A DNA stretch of 64,000 nt from Streptomyces cyaneochromogenes (GTDB lineage: Bacteria > Actinomycetota > Actinomycetes > Streptomycetales > Streptomycetaceae), in the NCBI RefSeq assembly GCF_003963535.1, contig NZ_CP034539.1, positions 5,952,001 through 6,016,000 on the forward strand, read 5' to 3'. This document shows positions 16,840 through 25,587 of the stretch, piece after piece; within the stretch, counting starts at the first letter, position 1; each line of letters opens with the position of its first letter. The notes under the pieces were generated by a model. That model saw only the letters and a program-made list of their open reading frames with translations, did no database searches and was not told where the DNA came from. Both the position numbers and the translations under genes were made by a program.

Positions 16840-17037
16840 ACGCCTGCGAGGTGAGCTGTCGGGTTCGGGCGGGGAGGTGCCCGGTCGTGCCGTCGTGTGG
16901 CGGCGCGACTTCACCCCGAGCCGCGCCGGTGCGCCATCAAGGCGTCCGGTGCGGCGACTTACCTGGGTCCCCCGCTCCTGCCGTGCGTTTGTGAGTGCGT
17001 GGGTGGGTGACTCGGGCGGCGGCAGGATTAGGCGTCC
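16840..17037 (-). promoter_or_regulatory. ydaO-type c-di-AMP riboswitch
   Basis: The 5' leader of the LysM/transglycosylase gene contains the conserved blocks of the actinobacterial ydaO element, in order on the minus strand: TCCTGCCG near 17025, GCAGGAGCGGGGGACCCAGG at about 16963-16982, CGGGGTGAAGTC at about 16911-16922, and CCGACAGCTCACCTCGCAG just before the ribosome binding site. Such elements turn expression off when c-di-AMP is high. Boundaries are approximate. Confidence 0.85.
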
Positions 17038-17281
17038 GCCCGACGAGCGGGAACGTATGCGAGAGCACATGCCCGGAACAAGTGCCATGGTCACCGTCAT
17101 GCCGGTTGACCATGGTCTGACTCGTATGGGGTGCTTGATCCTTTGCGGTTGCCAATCCTCAACTTGCGTTTGGCGCAAGGAGGGACGCGGGGTGGCGGGC
17201 CGGGCGCCTGGCCGCGGCCGCGTGACTCAACTCACTGGCATCCACAAGAGCGGCAAATCGGGCAATGGCTCCAACTCGCGC
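17038..17281. other. Intergenic region upstream of the riboswitch
   Basis: Together with the riboswitch this makes a 459-nt gap without a gene. It should hold the promoter of the cell-wall hydrolase transcript and the end of the CocE transcript. I see no confident -10/-35 pair or terminator and no coding frame with streptomycete codon bias. Confidence 0.4.
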
Positions 17282-19309
17282 TTAACCGGCTGTCCGTGGA
17301 GTCCGTTTCTCCCATGTCCGGTGGAAAAGTACCTCTTGGCCTTCCAGGCAGATCACCTCGTCGGAGGTGACGAAGTCCTTCCCGTCGCAGCTGATCTCCG
17401 AGCGTGTGCGCACCGTCGCCTCCCAGGCGAGCTCCGGGCGGTGCAGGCGGATCGACCAGTCCGAGCGGGTGCGGGCCGAGAGGGGGTCCGCCTCGTTGAT
17501 CGTGTACGTCTCCAGCGCGTCCTCGGTGAACTCCAGACCGTCGGGGTACACGCGCGTGCCGCCGTACCGGGGGTCGACCTCCAGGCGCCACTCGCCCTTG
17601 GCCACGTCCCGTACGACGAGCCGCTCGGGGCGCGGCTCGTCCAGCGTGATGGGAGTGTTCACGCCGAGCGGCTCCGCCTGCTCCGGTTCCTCGAAGGCGA
17701 TCGCTGTCTCCTCCAACGCACGTGCGCGTACCGGGAGTTCCAGGAAGCTCCCCGCCGGCTCCACGGTGAAGCCCGCCGCCGAGTCGGGCTGGGGCCAGAT
17801 CCACGGCCAGTACGCCGAGGAGACGGCGAGGCGGATGCGGTGGCCGGGCGGGAACACCTGGCCGATGCCGTTCAGCTCGAACGTCACGTCCTCGGTGGCA
17901 CCGGGCTCCCACGGCACCGCACGGCCCGGACCGTGGCGCGCCGACAGGTTCAGCACGCCCCGGGTGACCAGCGTCGAGGAGCCGTCGGGCGCCACGTCGC
18001 AGAGCCGGGCGACGACCTGCCCGCGCGGCACCTCCGACGTCAGCCGCAGCCGCACCTTCGGCCGCCCCAACACCCAGGTCTCCTCGCCCACTTCGAAGTC
18101 GAAGCACGCCGATCGCCCGTCCTCCTCGCGCTGGTCGGGCGGCAGGTCGGCGTCGTTGCCGAAGGGGAAGAAGCGGCCGGCGTCGAGGCCGGTGTGCATG
18201 GGGGAGCGGACGAGGACGGGGGCGCCCTGGAAGGCGTACGTCATGGCGCGCACGTGCGGAGAGGGCCAGGCCGGCTCGCCGACCCAGCGGCCGGGCAGCT
18301 CGGCGTACACCGTGGCCGGGCGGTGCGAGTCGCTGACGTACGCGCGCAGCAGCGGCTCGGACATGACGCCGTTGTCCTCGCCCTTCAGCCAGTGGTCCCA
18401 CCAGCGCAGGGTCTCCTGGAGGAAGCCGATCGCCGGGCCCGGAGGCAGGCCGCGGTCGGGGTACTGGTGGGACCAGGGGCCGATCAGGCCGCGGACGCGG
18501 TCGGCGGGCAGGTGCTCGACGAGGCGCAGGACCGTGTCGCGGTACGGGTCGTGCCAGCCGCCCACCGCCAGGACGGCGGCACCGATCGCGCCGTAGTCCT
18601 CGCAGACGCTGCTGTGGCGCCAGTAGTCGTCGCGGGTCTGGTGGTTCAGCCAGGTGTGGATGAACGGGTCCACGGACTCCAGGCGCTCCAGCCACATGCC
18701 GCGCCATGCCTCGCCGACGTACTGCGGGTCCGGCGGCCGGCAGACGAAGGCGAGCATCGTCGCCGCCCAGGCGTGCATGTCTACCGCGAGGACGGAACCT
18801 CCCAGGTAGTGCACGTCGTTGTCATAGCGATCGTCCGTGGAGCAGACCGTGACGATCGCCTTGAGCGGCTCGGGCGCGAGGGCCGCGATCTGGAGGGAGT
18901 TGAAGCCGCCCCAGGAGATGCCGAACATGCCGACCCTGCCGTTGCACCAGGGCTGGGCCGCCAGCCAGTTGACGACCTCGACGCCGTCGGCCAGTTCCGT
19001 TGCCGAGTACTCGTCCGTGGGCATGCCCTCGCTGTTGCCGTGCCCCCGGATGTCCACGCGCACGGATGCGTAGCCGTGGCCGGCGTACCAGGGGTGGCGC
19101 TGGTGGTCGCGGGGCGCGGTCCAGTCGGTCAGGCGGTACGGCAGGTACTCCAGGAGCGCCGGTACGGGCTCGTCGGTCAGCGGGCGCCACACGCGCGCGT
19201 AGAGGAGGGTCCCTCCCTCACTGCCGAAAGCGTGGGAGGTGCCCCCAGGGAGCGGGATCCAGAGGTCCTCGTGAGTCGTCTCGTAGGGGAAGGACGTACG
19301 GATGTGCAT
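17282..19309 (-). CDS. CocE/NonD family (X-Pro dipeptidyl-peptidase-like) hydrolase
   Basis: 675-residue serine hydrolase. The alpha/beta-hydrolase domain carries the nucleophile in GISWGG (Ser132). RGHGNSEG lies before it, and the acid and base regions are in GGWHDPYRDT and GPWSHQYPDRG. The C-terminal half is the PepX C-domain jelly-roll (residues about 370-665). Predicted cytoplasmic; acts on acyl-amide or ester bonds of unknown substrate. Residues 21-33 (PGGTSHAFGSEGG) appear to be an in-frame insertion encoded by a Streptomyces palindromic repeat, where relatives read DGT directly into the next strand. It is 19 nt downstream of the transporter gene, probably co-transcribed. Confidence 0.88.
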   Translation of the reverse strand: MHIRTSFPYETTHEDLWIPLPGGTSHAFGSEGGTLLYARVWRPLTDEPVPALLEYLPYRLTDWTAPRDHQRHPWYAGHGYASVRVDIRGHGNSEGMPTDEYSATELADGVEVVNWLAAQPWCNGRVGMFGISWGGFNSLQIAALAPEPLKAIVTVCSTDDRYDNDVHYLGGSVLAVDMHAWAATMLAFVCRPPDPQYVGEAWRGMWLERLESVDPFIHTWLNHQTRDDYWRHSSVCEDYGAIGAAVLAVGGWHDPYRDTVLRLVEHLPADRVRGLIGPWSHQYPDRGLPPGPAIGFLQETLRWWDHWLKGEDNGVMSEPLLRAYVSDSHRPATVYAELPGRWVGEPAWPSPHVRAMTYAFQGAPVLVRSPMHTGLDAGRFFPFGNDADLPPDQREEDGRSACFDFEVGEETWVLGRPKVRLRLTSEVPRGQVVARLCDVAPDGSSTLVTRGVLNLSARHGPGRAVPWEPGATEDVTFELNGIGQVFPPGHRIRLAVSSAYWPWIWPQPDSAAGFTVEPAGSFLELPVRARALEETAIAFEEPEQAEPLGVNTPITLDEPRPERLVVRDVAKGEWRLEVDPRYGGTRVYPDGLEFTEDALETYTINEADPLSARTRSDWSIRLHRPELAWEATVRTRSEISCDGKDFVTSDEVICLEGQEVLFHRTWEKRTPRTAG
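19207..19250. repeat. Streptomyces palindromic repeat inside the CocE coding region
   Basis: On the minus strand, GGGGGCACCTCCCACGCTTT then CGGCAGTGAGGGAGGGACCC. The CCTCCC...GGGAGG arms and GCTTTCGG core match the GGGGGCACCTCCC-type palindromes common between Streptomyces genes. Here it is translated in frame near the N terminus of the hydrolase. Confidence 0.55.
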
Positions 19310-19328
19310 GAGCGGGTTCCCCGTCGTG

Positions 19329-20450
19329 TCAGTGGACCGGGTGCATCGTGCGGCGCAGCCAGGGTGCCGCTGCCATGACGGCCGGCCCGGCGAAGGCGGC
19401 CGGGGCGAGCTTGGTCGTGGCCGACATGCCGGAGGTCTGCAGAAGGACGTCGCCGAGGACGACCCCGATGGCGATCTTGTTGGAGGCGTGCGGCCGGCGG
19501 TGCCCCATACGGACCCACAGCGCGGCGACGACGGGGGCGAGGGCGACCTCGAAGGCGCCGAGGGCGGAGGCGTACCAGCTTGCCTGGAAGTCGAAGCCGA
19601 GGATCGCCGTCTCGGCGTTCGTCGAGGCCGGCGGCATCATCGTCGAGTACGCCTGGAAGAGGATGAGGAAGCGGTCCATGGTGAGCCGGCCGGCGGCGGC
19701 GAGGAGGACGCCGAACGCCGCTGCGGCGACCAGGCCCGCGACGATCAGACGGATCGCCCGGCGCATGGGGTCGGGGGCCGGCGCGAATTCGGCGGTGTGC
19801 TTCCGTCCGGCCAGGTGCCGGCGGCCCGCGACGTACTGGATCAGGCCGAACGTCATGCCGACCGCGGCCGCCGAGAAACCCCAGTGCCAGCCCTTGTGGT
19901 CGCCGAGCCGGCCGGTGATCAGCGGGCCCGCGAAGGCGCCGATGCCGATCGCCATGCAGGAGAGCGCGAATCCGGCGTCCCGGCGGTCGTCGTCGGTGCG
20001 GTGGAGCTTGCCGACCATGGTGGCCGCGTTGGGCTTGAGCAGTCCCGTGCCCGCGCTGATCAGGCCGAGGCCCACCCAGGTCGTGCCTGCCGCAGGCACC
20101 GCCATGGCGTAGTGGCCGCAGGCGATCAGGACGCCGCCCCACAGGACCGCGCGGTACGAGCCGAGGACGCGGTCGGCGAGCCGGCCGCCGGCGACGGAGA
20201 CCAGGTGGACGAGGGTGCCGTAGGCGGCGGAGACGGACGCGACGGTGCCGGCCGACATGCCCATACCGCCGGACGAGACCGCGTCGGCGAAGTACAGCAC
20301 GAGGATGGCCTGCATGCCGAGGAACGAGAAGCGTTCCCACACCTCGAGGCCGGACCGGGTGAGCAGGCCCCTGGGCCGGCCGAAGAAGGCGTGGTCGTCG
20401 CGGGGCGGTGGCCCGCTGCCGGGTTCGATCTCGACGTCGGTTCGGGACAC
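19329..20450 (-). CDS. POT-family peptide MFS transporter, internally shortened
   Basis: 373 residues against roughly 450-500 for the proton-dependent oligopeptide transporter family. The N-terminal half is intact: the ExxERF motif as EVWERFSFLG at 36-45, then GRLADRVLGSYR and GLLKPNAATMVGKL. After about residue 256, conserved blocks appear joined: MDRF runs straight into LFQAYSTMM (near 261), SNKIAIGVVLG into LLQTSGMSATTKLAP (near 333), and AFAG into APWLRRTMHPVH (near 354), each apparently losing a helix or two in frame. It may be a decayed transporter or a real reduced variant. GTG start; a plausible promoter lies upstream. Confidence 0.75.
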   Translation of the reverse strand: MSRTDVEIEPGSGPPPRDDHAFFGRPRGLLTRSGLEVWERFSFLGMQAILVLYFADAVSSGGMGMSAGTVASVSAAYGTLVHLVSVAGGRLADRVLGSYRAVLWGGVLIACGHYAMAVPAAGTTWVGLGLISAGTGLLKPNAATMVGKLHRTDDDRRDAGFALSCMAIGIGAFAGPLITGRLGDHKGWHWGFSAAAVGMTFGLIQYVAGRRHLAGRKHTAEFAPAPDPMRRAIRLIVAGLVAAAAFGVLLAAAGRLTMDRFLILFQAYSTMMPPASTNAETAILGFDFQASWYASALGAFEVALAPVVAALWVRMGHRRPHASNKIAIGVVLGDVLLQTSGMSATTKLAPAAFAGPAVMAAAPWLRRTMHPVH

Positions 20451-20475
20451 GGGCCGCTACTTCCCTATAGGTCGA

Positions 20476-20503
20476 TAGATATCCGGCCTTATCAGGTGAT
20501 CAA
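20476..20503 (-). promoter_or_regulatory. Candidate promoter of the transporter-CocE operon
   Basis: On the minus strand, TTGATC and TATCTA are separated by 16 nt in an unusually AT-rich stretch, 26 nt before the GTG start at 20450. Confidence 0.4.
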
Positions 20504-20657
20504 AAACATACCGGTCGTGATCCGATACCGCCCGTGGTGGACGGGTGGGCGGCATCGGTGATCGAAACGTGACCGGATACGCTGACTTGAGTGATGGCAG
20601 CGACCTATCGACAAACCGTGTAACCGCCACAAGACACCAGCAGACAGGAGACCCCTC

Positions 20658-21668
20658 GTGACCGTCGTCGGGCCGTTCGGGCTGAGCGTGCGGGACCAGG
20701 CTCTGGAAGCCGATGTCCAGGCCGGATTGGCGGCTGTCGAGGAGGGATTGCTCGAAGCCACCAAGAGTGAGGTCCCCTTCATCACCGAGGCCGCCCAGCA
20801 TCTGGTGCGAGCGGGTGGAAAGCGGTTCCGGCCGTTGCTTGTGATGCTCGCTGCCCAGTTCGGGGACCCGTATGCGCCGGGTGTCGTGCCGTCGGCCGTG
20901 GTGGTGGAGCTGACCCATCTGGCGACGCTGTACCACGACGACGTGATGGACGAGGCGGCCGTGCGGCGGGGCGTCGAGAGCGCGAACACCCGCTGGGGGA
21001 ACTCGGTCGCCGTACTGACCGGTGACTTCCTGTTCGCGCGGGCCTCGCACATCCTCGCCGACCTCGGGCCCGAGGCGGTGCGTGTGCAGGCCGAGGCGTT
21101 CGAGCGGCTGGTGACCGGGCAGATCCTGGAGACGGCGGGGCCGCAGGACGGCCGGGACCCTGTCGAGCACTACCTGGATGTGCTGAGCGGGAAGACCGGG
21201 TCGCTGGTGGCGGTGTCGTGCCGGTTCGGGGCGATGATGTCGGGCGCCGACGAGACGATGGTCGATGTGCTGACCCAGTACGGGGAGCGGCTGGGGGTCG
21301 CCTTCCAGCTGGCGGATGACGTGCTGGACATCGCGAGCGACTCCCATGAGTCCGGGAAGACGCCGGGGACGGATCTCCGGGAGGGGATCCCCACGCTGCC
21401 GGTGCTGCGGTTGCGGGAGCGGGCCGAGCGGCTGGGGCTGGCGGAGGACATCGCGCTGTGCGAGCTGCTGGACTCCGATCTGAGTGACGACGCGCGGCAT
21501 GCGGAGGCGCTGGCTCAGCTTCGGGTCCATCCGGCGTTGGAGCAGGCTCGGCGGGACACGGTGCGGTATGCGGAGGATGCGCGGGCCGCGCTGGCTCCGT
21601 TGCCGGATCTTGATGCCAAGGCCGCGCTGATGGAGTTGTGCGACGCCGTGGTGCATCGGGCCGGTTAG
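20658..21668 (+). CDS. Polyprenyl (trans-isoprenyl) diphosphate synthase
   Basis: 336-residue class I prenyltransferase chain-elongating farnesyl or geranylgeranyl diphosphate to the long side chain of menaquinone. Both aspartate-rich motifs are present: YHDDVMDEAAVRRG (first DDxxD) and FQLADDVLDIASD (second). The GKRFRPLL and GKTGSLVAVS segments complete the active site. Small residues before the first motif (TLY) fit a long-chain product such as hepta- to nonaprenyl. GTG start with AGGAGA upstream. Genes of this type often lie near nuo in streptomycetes. Confidence 0.92.
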   Translation: MTVVGPFGLSVRDQALEADVQAGLAAVEEGLLEATKSEVPFITEAAQHLVRAGGKRFRPLLVMLAAQFGDPYAPGVVPSAVVVELTHLATLYHDDVMDEAAVRRGVESANTRWGNSVAVLTGDFLFARASHILADLGPEAVRVQAEAFERLVTGQILETAGPQDGRDPVEHYLDVLSGKTGSLVAVSCRFGAMMSGADETMVDVLTQYGERLGVAFQLADDVLDIASDSHESGKTPGTDLREGIPTLPVLRLRERAERLGLAEDIALCELLDSDLSDDARHAEALAQLRVHPALEQARRDTVRYAEDARAALAPLPDLDAKAALMELCDAVVHRAG

Positions 21669-21699
21669 GTTTCGCCCCCGCCGCCCCTGCCCGTCCCGT

Positions 21700-21810
21700 C
21701 CTCCAGGGGCTCCGCCCCTCCGACCCCGGAACTGCCCTGGGGGCTGCCGCCCCCAGACCCCGCTTCGGCCCCCCGAAAGGGCCTCGTCCTCAAACGCCGG
21801 ACGGGCTGAT
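21700..21810. repeat. Streptomyces dispersed intergenic repeat after the polyprenyl synthase
   Basis: CAGGGGCTCCGCCCCT hairpin, GGGGGCTGCCGCCCCC hairpin, CCCCGCTTCGGCCCC, and the ending CTCAAACGCCGGACGGGCTG. I recognise this composite as a dispersed element found after many Streptomyces genes. Its stacked stem-loops probably act as the terminator. Confidence 0.75.
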
Positions 21811-21815
21811 AGTGC

Positions 21816-21829
21816 GTGATGCACGTCAC
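21816..21829. promoter_or_regulatory. Crp-like site (GTGATGCACGTCAC) upstream of the CHRD gene
   Basis: Matches GTGA-N6-TCAC and the GTG-N6-GNCAC pattern I recall for Streptomyces Crp. A second dyad, TGGACT-G-AGTCCA, follows at 21835-21847 and recalls Fur-family boxes. Both precede the 21926 start by about 80-110 nt. Confidence 0.45.
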
Positions 21830-21925
21830 ATTGCTGGACTGAGTCCAAACTAAGATCGGCTCCGTATTCATGCCCAGAAGCTGACGCAGGGGGCGTCAGC
21901 CGCATTACGGGGAGAAAAAAGAATC

Positions 21926-22942
21926 ATGGGCATGAACGCGACGTTCTCGAAGCGCCGTAAGAGCCTGATCGTCACCGCTGTCGCGGTGGCCGCCGCCGGT
22001 GGTGTCGCCGCCGCGGTGATTCCCGCCTTCGCCGCCGGAGGCGGCCGTGCTGACCACACGGGCCACGCCGGCGGCGACGCGCAGGGGATCGTGAGCCAGA
22101 GCGGGACCGCCGGTGGCGGGACCGGCGGAACTGTCCTCGCCGCCAGTCTTCGCGGGGCGAACGAGGTGCCCGTCCCGGGTGGGCCCGCCGTCGGCGACAA
22201 GGACGGTGCCGCCCTGCAGTTCGTGAAGGTCAAGGGCGACAAGGTGTCCGTCGCCGTCACCTGGCGCGGCACCGGCAAGCCGACCGCCCTCCACATCCAC
22301 CAGGGCGCCAAGGGCACCAACGGCGGCATCAAGGTCGACTTCGGCGGCCTCCTCGGCAAGGGCAAGGGGCACAGCGTCACGGGCACCGTCACCGTGAAGG
22401 ACGCCGCCCTCCTCAACGCCCTCAAGACCGACCCGAGTTCGTTCTACGCCAACCTCCACACGGCCGAGTTCCCGGGCGGCGCCGTCCGCGGCCAGCTCCA
22501 CAAGGTCACCGTCGCCAAGTTCGACTTCCGCGACGCGCTCGACAACTTCCAGGCGTCCGTCGTCAAGGGCGAGCAGATCTACGAGTGCAAGCCGGCCGAG
22601 GGTGGCGGGTACGCCTTCGCCCAGCGCGACGTCAGTGCCGTACTCGGCGGTCGTATCGACCACTCCTTCGTCGCGCCCAACTCCGGTACTCCGCAGTGGA
22701 TCGCGCGGGACGGCAGCGCGGTGACGGGATCCGTCATCTCCAGGACCCCGAACGGCGACAAGAACATCCCCGAGCTCGACCTGAAGGCCACTCAGTCCGG
22801 CAAGCACCACGGCCTTCTCGCCGACACCGCCGAGATCCTGCGGCTGAACACCGTCGGCGGCGTCGCTCCGGCCGGCTCCTGCACGCCCGGCGCCATCGTC
22901 GGCGTGCCGTACCAGGCCGACTACGTGTTCATCAACGGCTGA
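21926..22942 (+). CDS. Secreted CHRD-domain protein
   Basis: 338-residue exported protein. A basic N terminus and hydrophobic stretch (LIVTAVAVAAAGGVAAAVIPAFA) are followed by a Gly/His-rich linker and a CHRD domain at about 48-170 (LRGANEVPVPGGP, ALHIHQGAKGTNGGI, YANLHTAEFPGGAVRGQL). A second C-terminal domain of about 150 residues (YECKPAEGGGYAFAQRDV, TPQWIARDGSAVTG, GSCTPGAIVGVPYQADYVF) resembles DUF3455. Function unknown; CHRD domains are extracellular beta domains. The start is supported by GGGGAG upstream. Monocistronic, with a terminator at 22968. Confidence 0.85.
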   Translation: MGMNATFSKRRKSLIVTAVAVAAAGGVAAAVIPAFAAGGGRADHTGHAGGDAQGIVSQSGTAGGGTGGTVLAASLRGANEVPVPGGPAVGDKDGAALQFVKVKGDKVSVAVTWRGTGKPTALHIHQGAKGTNGGIKVDFGGLLGKGKGHSVTGTVTVKDAALLNALKTDPSSFYANLHTAEFPGGAVRGQLHKVTVAKFDFRDALDNFQASVVKGEQIYECKPAEGGGYAFAQRDVSAVLGGRIDHSFVAPNSGTPQWIARDGSAVTGSVISRTPNGDKNIPELDLKATQSGKHHGLLADTAEILRLNTVGGVAPAGSCTPGAIVGVPYQADYVFING

Positions 22943-22967
22943 TCCGCACGGCAGCACGCGACGTACA

Positions 22968-23012
22968 GCGGCGTCTTCCCCGCCAACCCCTACGGGTCGG
23001 GGGAGGCGCCGC
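22968..23012 (+). terminator. Terminator of the CHRD gene
   Basis: Near-perfect 15-bp inverted repeat GCGGCGTCTTCCCCG / CGGGGGAGGCGCCGC around a 14-nt loop, 25 nt after the stop. Confidence 0.75.
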
Positions 23013-23225
23013 CTCCATGTGTCATACCGCAGGTGTACGCGGAGTTGGCTCCGGAGGCTGACGAATCCCCCTGGCGGATTTGGTCAGATGGAAACCACGG
23101 AAATCACCACTCCTCACCGATTCGGGTGAGAATGGCGGCACAGGGGTGGACGCGTGCGGGGTCGAGGGACCGCGGGCGAGGAAACGAGACGGACGGCCGC
23201 CGCCGACCACGGAGGTAGGGCACAC

Positions 23226-24497
23226 ATGGCACCGTACGCATCCGACGACAGTACGACCGCCGGGGACGGCGACGACCTGCGCGCGGCGCGACGGCGCAAG
23301 GCCGCGCGGTACGTCGTCCCGGTCACGGTCGTGGGAGTCGCCGCGGCGACCATCGGGCTCGTCCCGGCGATCGCCGACTCCGGCGACCCGGACCTGCCGG
23401 AGATCACCGCGCAGCAACTCATCGAGAAGATCGCCCAGTCGGACGTGCAGCAGCTGTCCGGCACCTTCAAGATCACCACCGATCTGGGCCTGCCCGACCT
23501 CGGCGGCCTGGAGTCGAGCCTCACCTCCGGCGCCATGGGGTCGGGTGACGGGTCGTCCGCCGATCCCACGGCCAAGCTCACCGAGCTCGCGTCCGGCACG
23601 CACACGCTGCGCGTCGCCGCCGACGGCCCGGACCGGCAGAAGCTCTCCCTGCTGGAGAACGCCGCCGAGTACAGCCTCATCCACAACGGCAAGGACATCT
23701 GGGGCTACGACAGCAAGTCGAACGAGGTGTTCCACGGCACCGCCGAGGAGGCCCGGGGCGAGAAGGGCAAGGGCAGGACCGAAGAGGTACCGGCCACTCC
23801 CAAGGACCTCACCGAGGAAGCCCTCAAGGCGGTCGACGACACCACGTCCGTCACCGTCGACGGCACCGCCCAGGTCGCGGGCCGGGACGCGTACCGGCTG
23901 CTGATCAAGCCGAAGCAGTCCGGGACCACGGTCGGCGCGATCACCGTGGCCGTGGACGCCAAGACCGGCATGCCGCTGAAGTTCACGCTGACCCCGTCGA
24001 GCGGCGGCGCGGCCGTGATCGACGCGGGCTTCACCCAGGTCGACTTCGCCAAGCCGGCCGCCTCCACCTTCGACTTCACCCCGCCGAAGGGCGCGAAGGT
24101 CACCGAGGAGGGCGAGCTGGACGGCGCGGCTTCGGAGCACGGCGCCGCGAGGTCCGAGGACGAGCTTCGCAAGGAGTTCGAGAAGGAGTTCGGCGGCCCG
24201 AAGTCCGAGGGCGAGCGGGGCAAGGCGCCCGAGGGCGGCCCCGAGGTCATCGGCGAGGGCTGGAACTCCGTGGCGGTCTTCGACACCGGCGGCGAGGGCG
24301 TTCCCTCCGGCGCCGAGGTCGGCGGCGACATGGGCGGCTTCCTCGACTCGCTGGGCGACAAGGTCACCGGCAAGTTCGGCTCGGGCACGGTCTTCAAGAC
24401 CCGCCTGATCAACGCCCTGATCACGGACGACGGCAAGGTCTACGTGGGCGCGGTCGACAAGGCCGCGCTCGTGAAGGCGGCCGAGTCGGCGAAGTGA
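23226..24497 (+). CDS. LolA-like (DUF2092-type) membrane-anchored protein
   Basis: 423 residues. A cytoplasmic N-terminal tail of about 28 residues is followed by one membrane segment (YVVPVTVVGVAAATIGLVPAIA), then an extracellular domain that resembles the LolA/RseB beta half-barrel (ELASGTHTLRVAADGPDRQ, IHNGKDIWGYDSKSNEVF, VAGRDAYRLLIKP, GAITVAVDAKTGMPLKFTL). A charged linker and a C-terminal KTRLINALITDDGKVYVGAV segment end it. The start is fixed by GGAGG at 23211-23215. Fifty-two nt downstream an ABC exporter begins, so the three genes look like one unit; perhaps the protein handles a lipid or lipoprotein moved by that exporter (inference). Confidence 0.8.
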   Translation: MAPYASDDSTTAGDGDDLRAARRRKAARYVVPVTVVGVAAATIGLVPAIADSGDPDLPEITAQQLIEKIAQSDVQQLSGTFKITTDLGLPDLGGLESSLTSGAMGSGDGSSADPTAKLTELASGTHTLRVAADGPDRQKLSLLENAAEYSLIHNGKDIWGYDSKSNEVFHGTAEEARGEKGKGRTEEVPATPKDLTEEALKAVDDTTSVTVDGTAQVAGRDAYRLLIKPKQSGTTVGAITVAVDAKTGMPLKFTLTPSSGGAAVIDAGFTQVDFAKPAASTFDFTPPKGAKVTEEGELDGAASEHGAARSEDELRKEFEKEFGGPKSEGERGKAPEGGPEVIGEGWNSVAVFDTGGEGVPSGAEVGGDMGGFLDSLGDKVTGKFGSGTVFKTRLINALITDDGKVYVGAVDKAALVKAAESAK

Positions 24498-24549
24498 CCC
24501 GTCACCGACCGCCGCACCCGCACCACTAGTCGAGGAGCCTGAGGAGCCT

Positions 24550-25587
24550 ATGGAGGAACTGCCCGCCGCGGAGGGCGACGAGGCCGATCAGACCGACCGG
24601 GCAGACAGGGCCGACCGGGCCGCGCAGGTGGCCCCGGCCGGCCAGGTCGGCGACGTCGGCACGGTGATCGTCACCCGCGCGCTCACCAAGCGCTACCGCG
24701 GCGGGCAGCTCGCCGTGGACGGTCTCGATCTGACCGTCCCGGCGGGCAGCGTCTTCGGCTTCCTCGGGCCCAACGGCTCGGGCAAGACCACCACCATCCG
24801 CATGCTGATGGGCCTCATCGAGCCCACCTCCGGTACCGCGCGCGTGCTCGGGCAACCCATGCCCCGGGCCGCGCGCGCCGTACTGCCGCACGTCGGCGCG
24901 CTCATCGAGGGACCCGCCCTGTACGGCTTCCTCTCCGGCCGCGACAACCTCATCCGTTACGACGCCGCCGACCCGACCGCCGATCCGCGCACCCGGCGCA
25001 CCCGCGTCGCGGCCGCGCTGGACCGGGTGGGCCTGACGGCCGCCGCGAGCAAGAAGGCGAAGGCGTACTCGCTCGGTATGAAGCAGCGGCTGGGGCTCGC
25101 GGCCGCGCTGCTCCAGCCGCGCAGGCTCCTCGTCCTCGACGAGCCGACCAATGGCCTCGACCCGCAGGGCATGCGCGAGATCCGTGCCCTGATCAGGGAG
25201 CTGGCGTCCGACGGCACGACCGTCTTCCTCTCCTCCCACCTCCTCGACGAGATCGAGCAGGTCTGCACGCACGCGGCGGTGATGGCACAGGGCCGGCTGA
25301 TCACCCAGGGCGCGGTGGCGGAACTGGCGGCCGGGACACGCGGCCGGCTGTTCGTGGCCACACCCGACACCGGGGACGCCGCCCGGGTGCTGAAGGAGCA
25401 GGGCGCGGGTGACGTCGTCATCACCGAGGACCGGGTGACCGCCGAACCGCCGGATCGGGATCTCGCCGACGTCAACGCGGCGTTGGTGACCGCGGGCGTG
25501 CGCGTCCGCGGCTTCGGTGTCGAACGGGCCTCCCTGGAGGACGCGTTCGTGGCGCTCACGGGGGAGGGGTTCGATGTCGCGGGCTGA
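24550..25587 (+). CDS. ABC transporter ATP-binding protein
   Basis: 345-residue nucleotide-binding subunit of an ABC-2 type exporter. After an Asp/Ala-rich N-terminal stretch of about 38 residues come Walker A GPNGSGKTT, the signature YSLGMKQRLGLAAAL, Walker B RLLVLDEPTNGLDP and the switch His in LSSHLLDEI. A C-terminal DrrA/CcmA-like accessory region follows. The last 14 nt overlap the permease gene. Confidence 0.92.
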   Translation: MEELPAAEGDEADQTDRADRADRAAQVAPAGQVGDVGTVIVTRALTKRYRGGQLAVDGLDLTVPAGSVFGFLGPNGSGKTTTIRMLMGLIEPTSGTARVLGQPMPRAARAVLPHVGALIEGPALYGFLSGRDNLIRYDAADPTADPRTRRTRVAAALDRVGLTAAASKKAKAYSLGMKQRLGLAAALLQPRRLLVLDEPTNGLDPQGMREIRALIRELASDGTTVFLSSHLLDEIEQVCTHAAVMAQGRLITQGAVAELAAGTRGRLFVATPDTGDAARVLKEQGAGDVVITEDRVTAEPPDRDLADVNAALVTAGVRVRGFGVERASLEDAFVALTGEGFDVAG

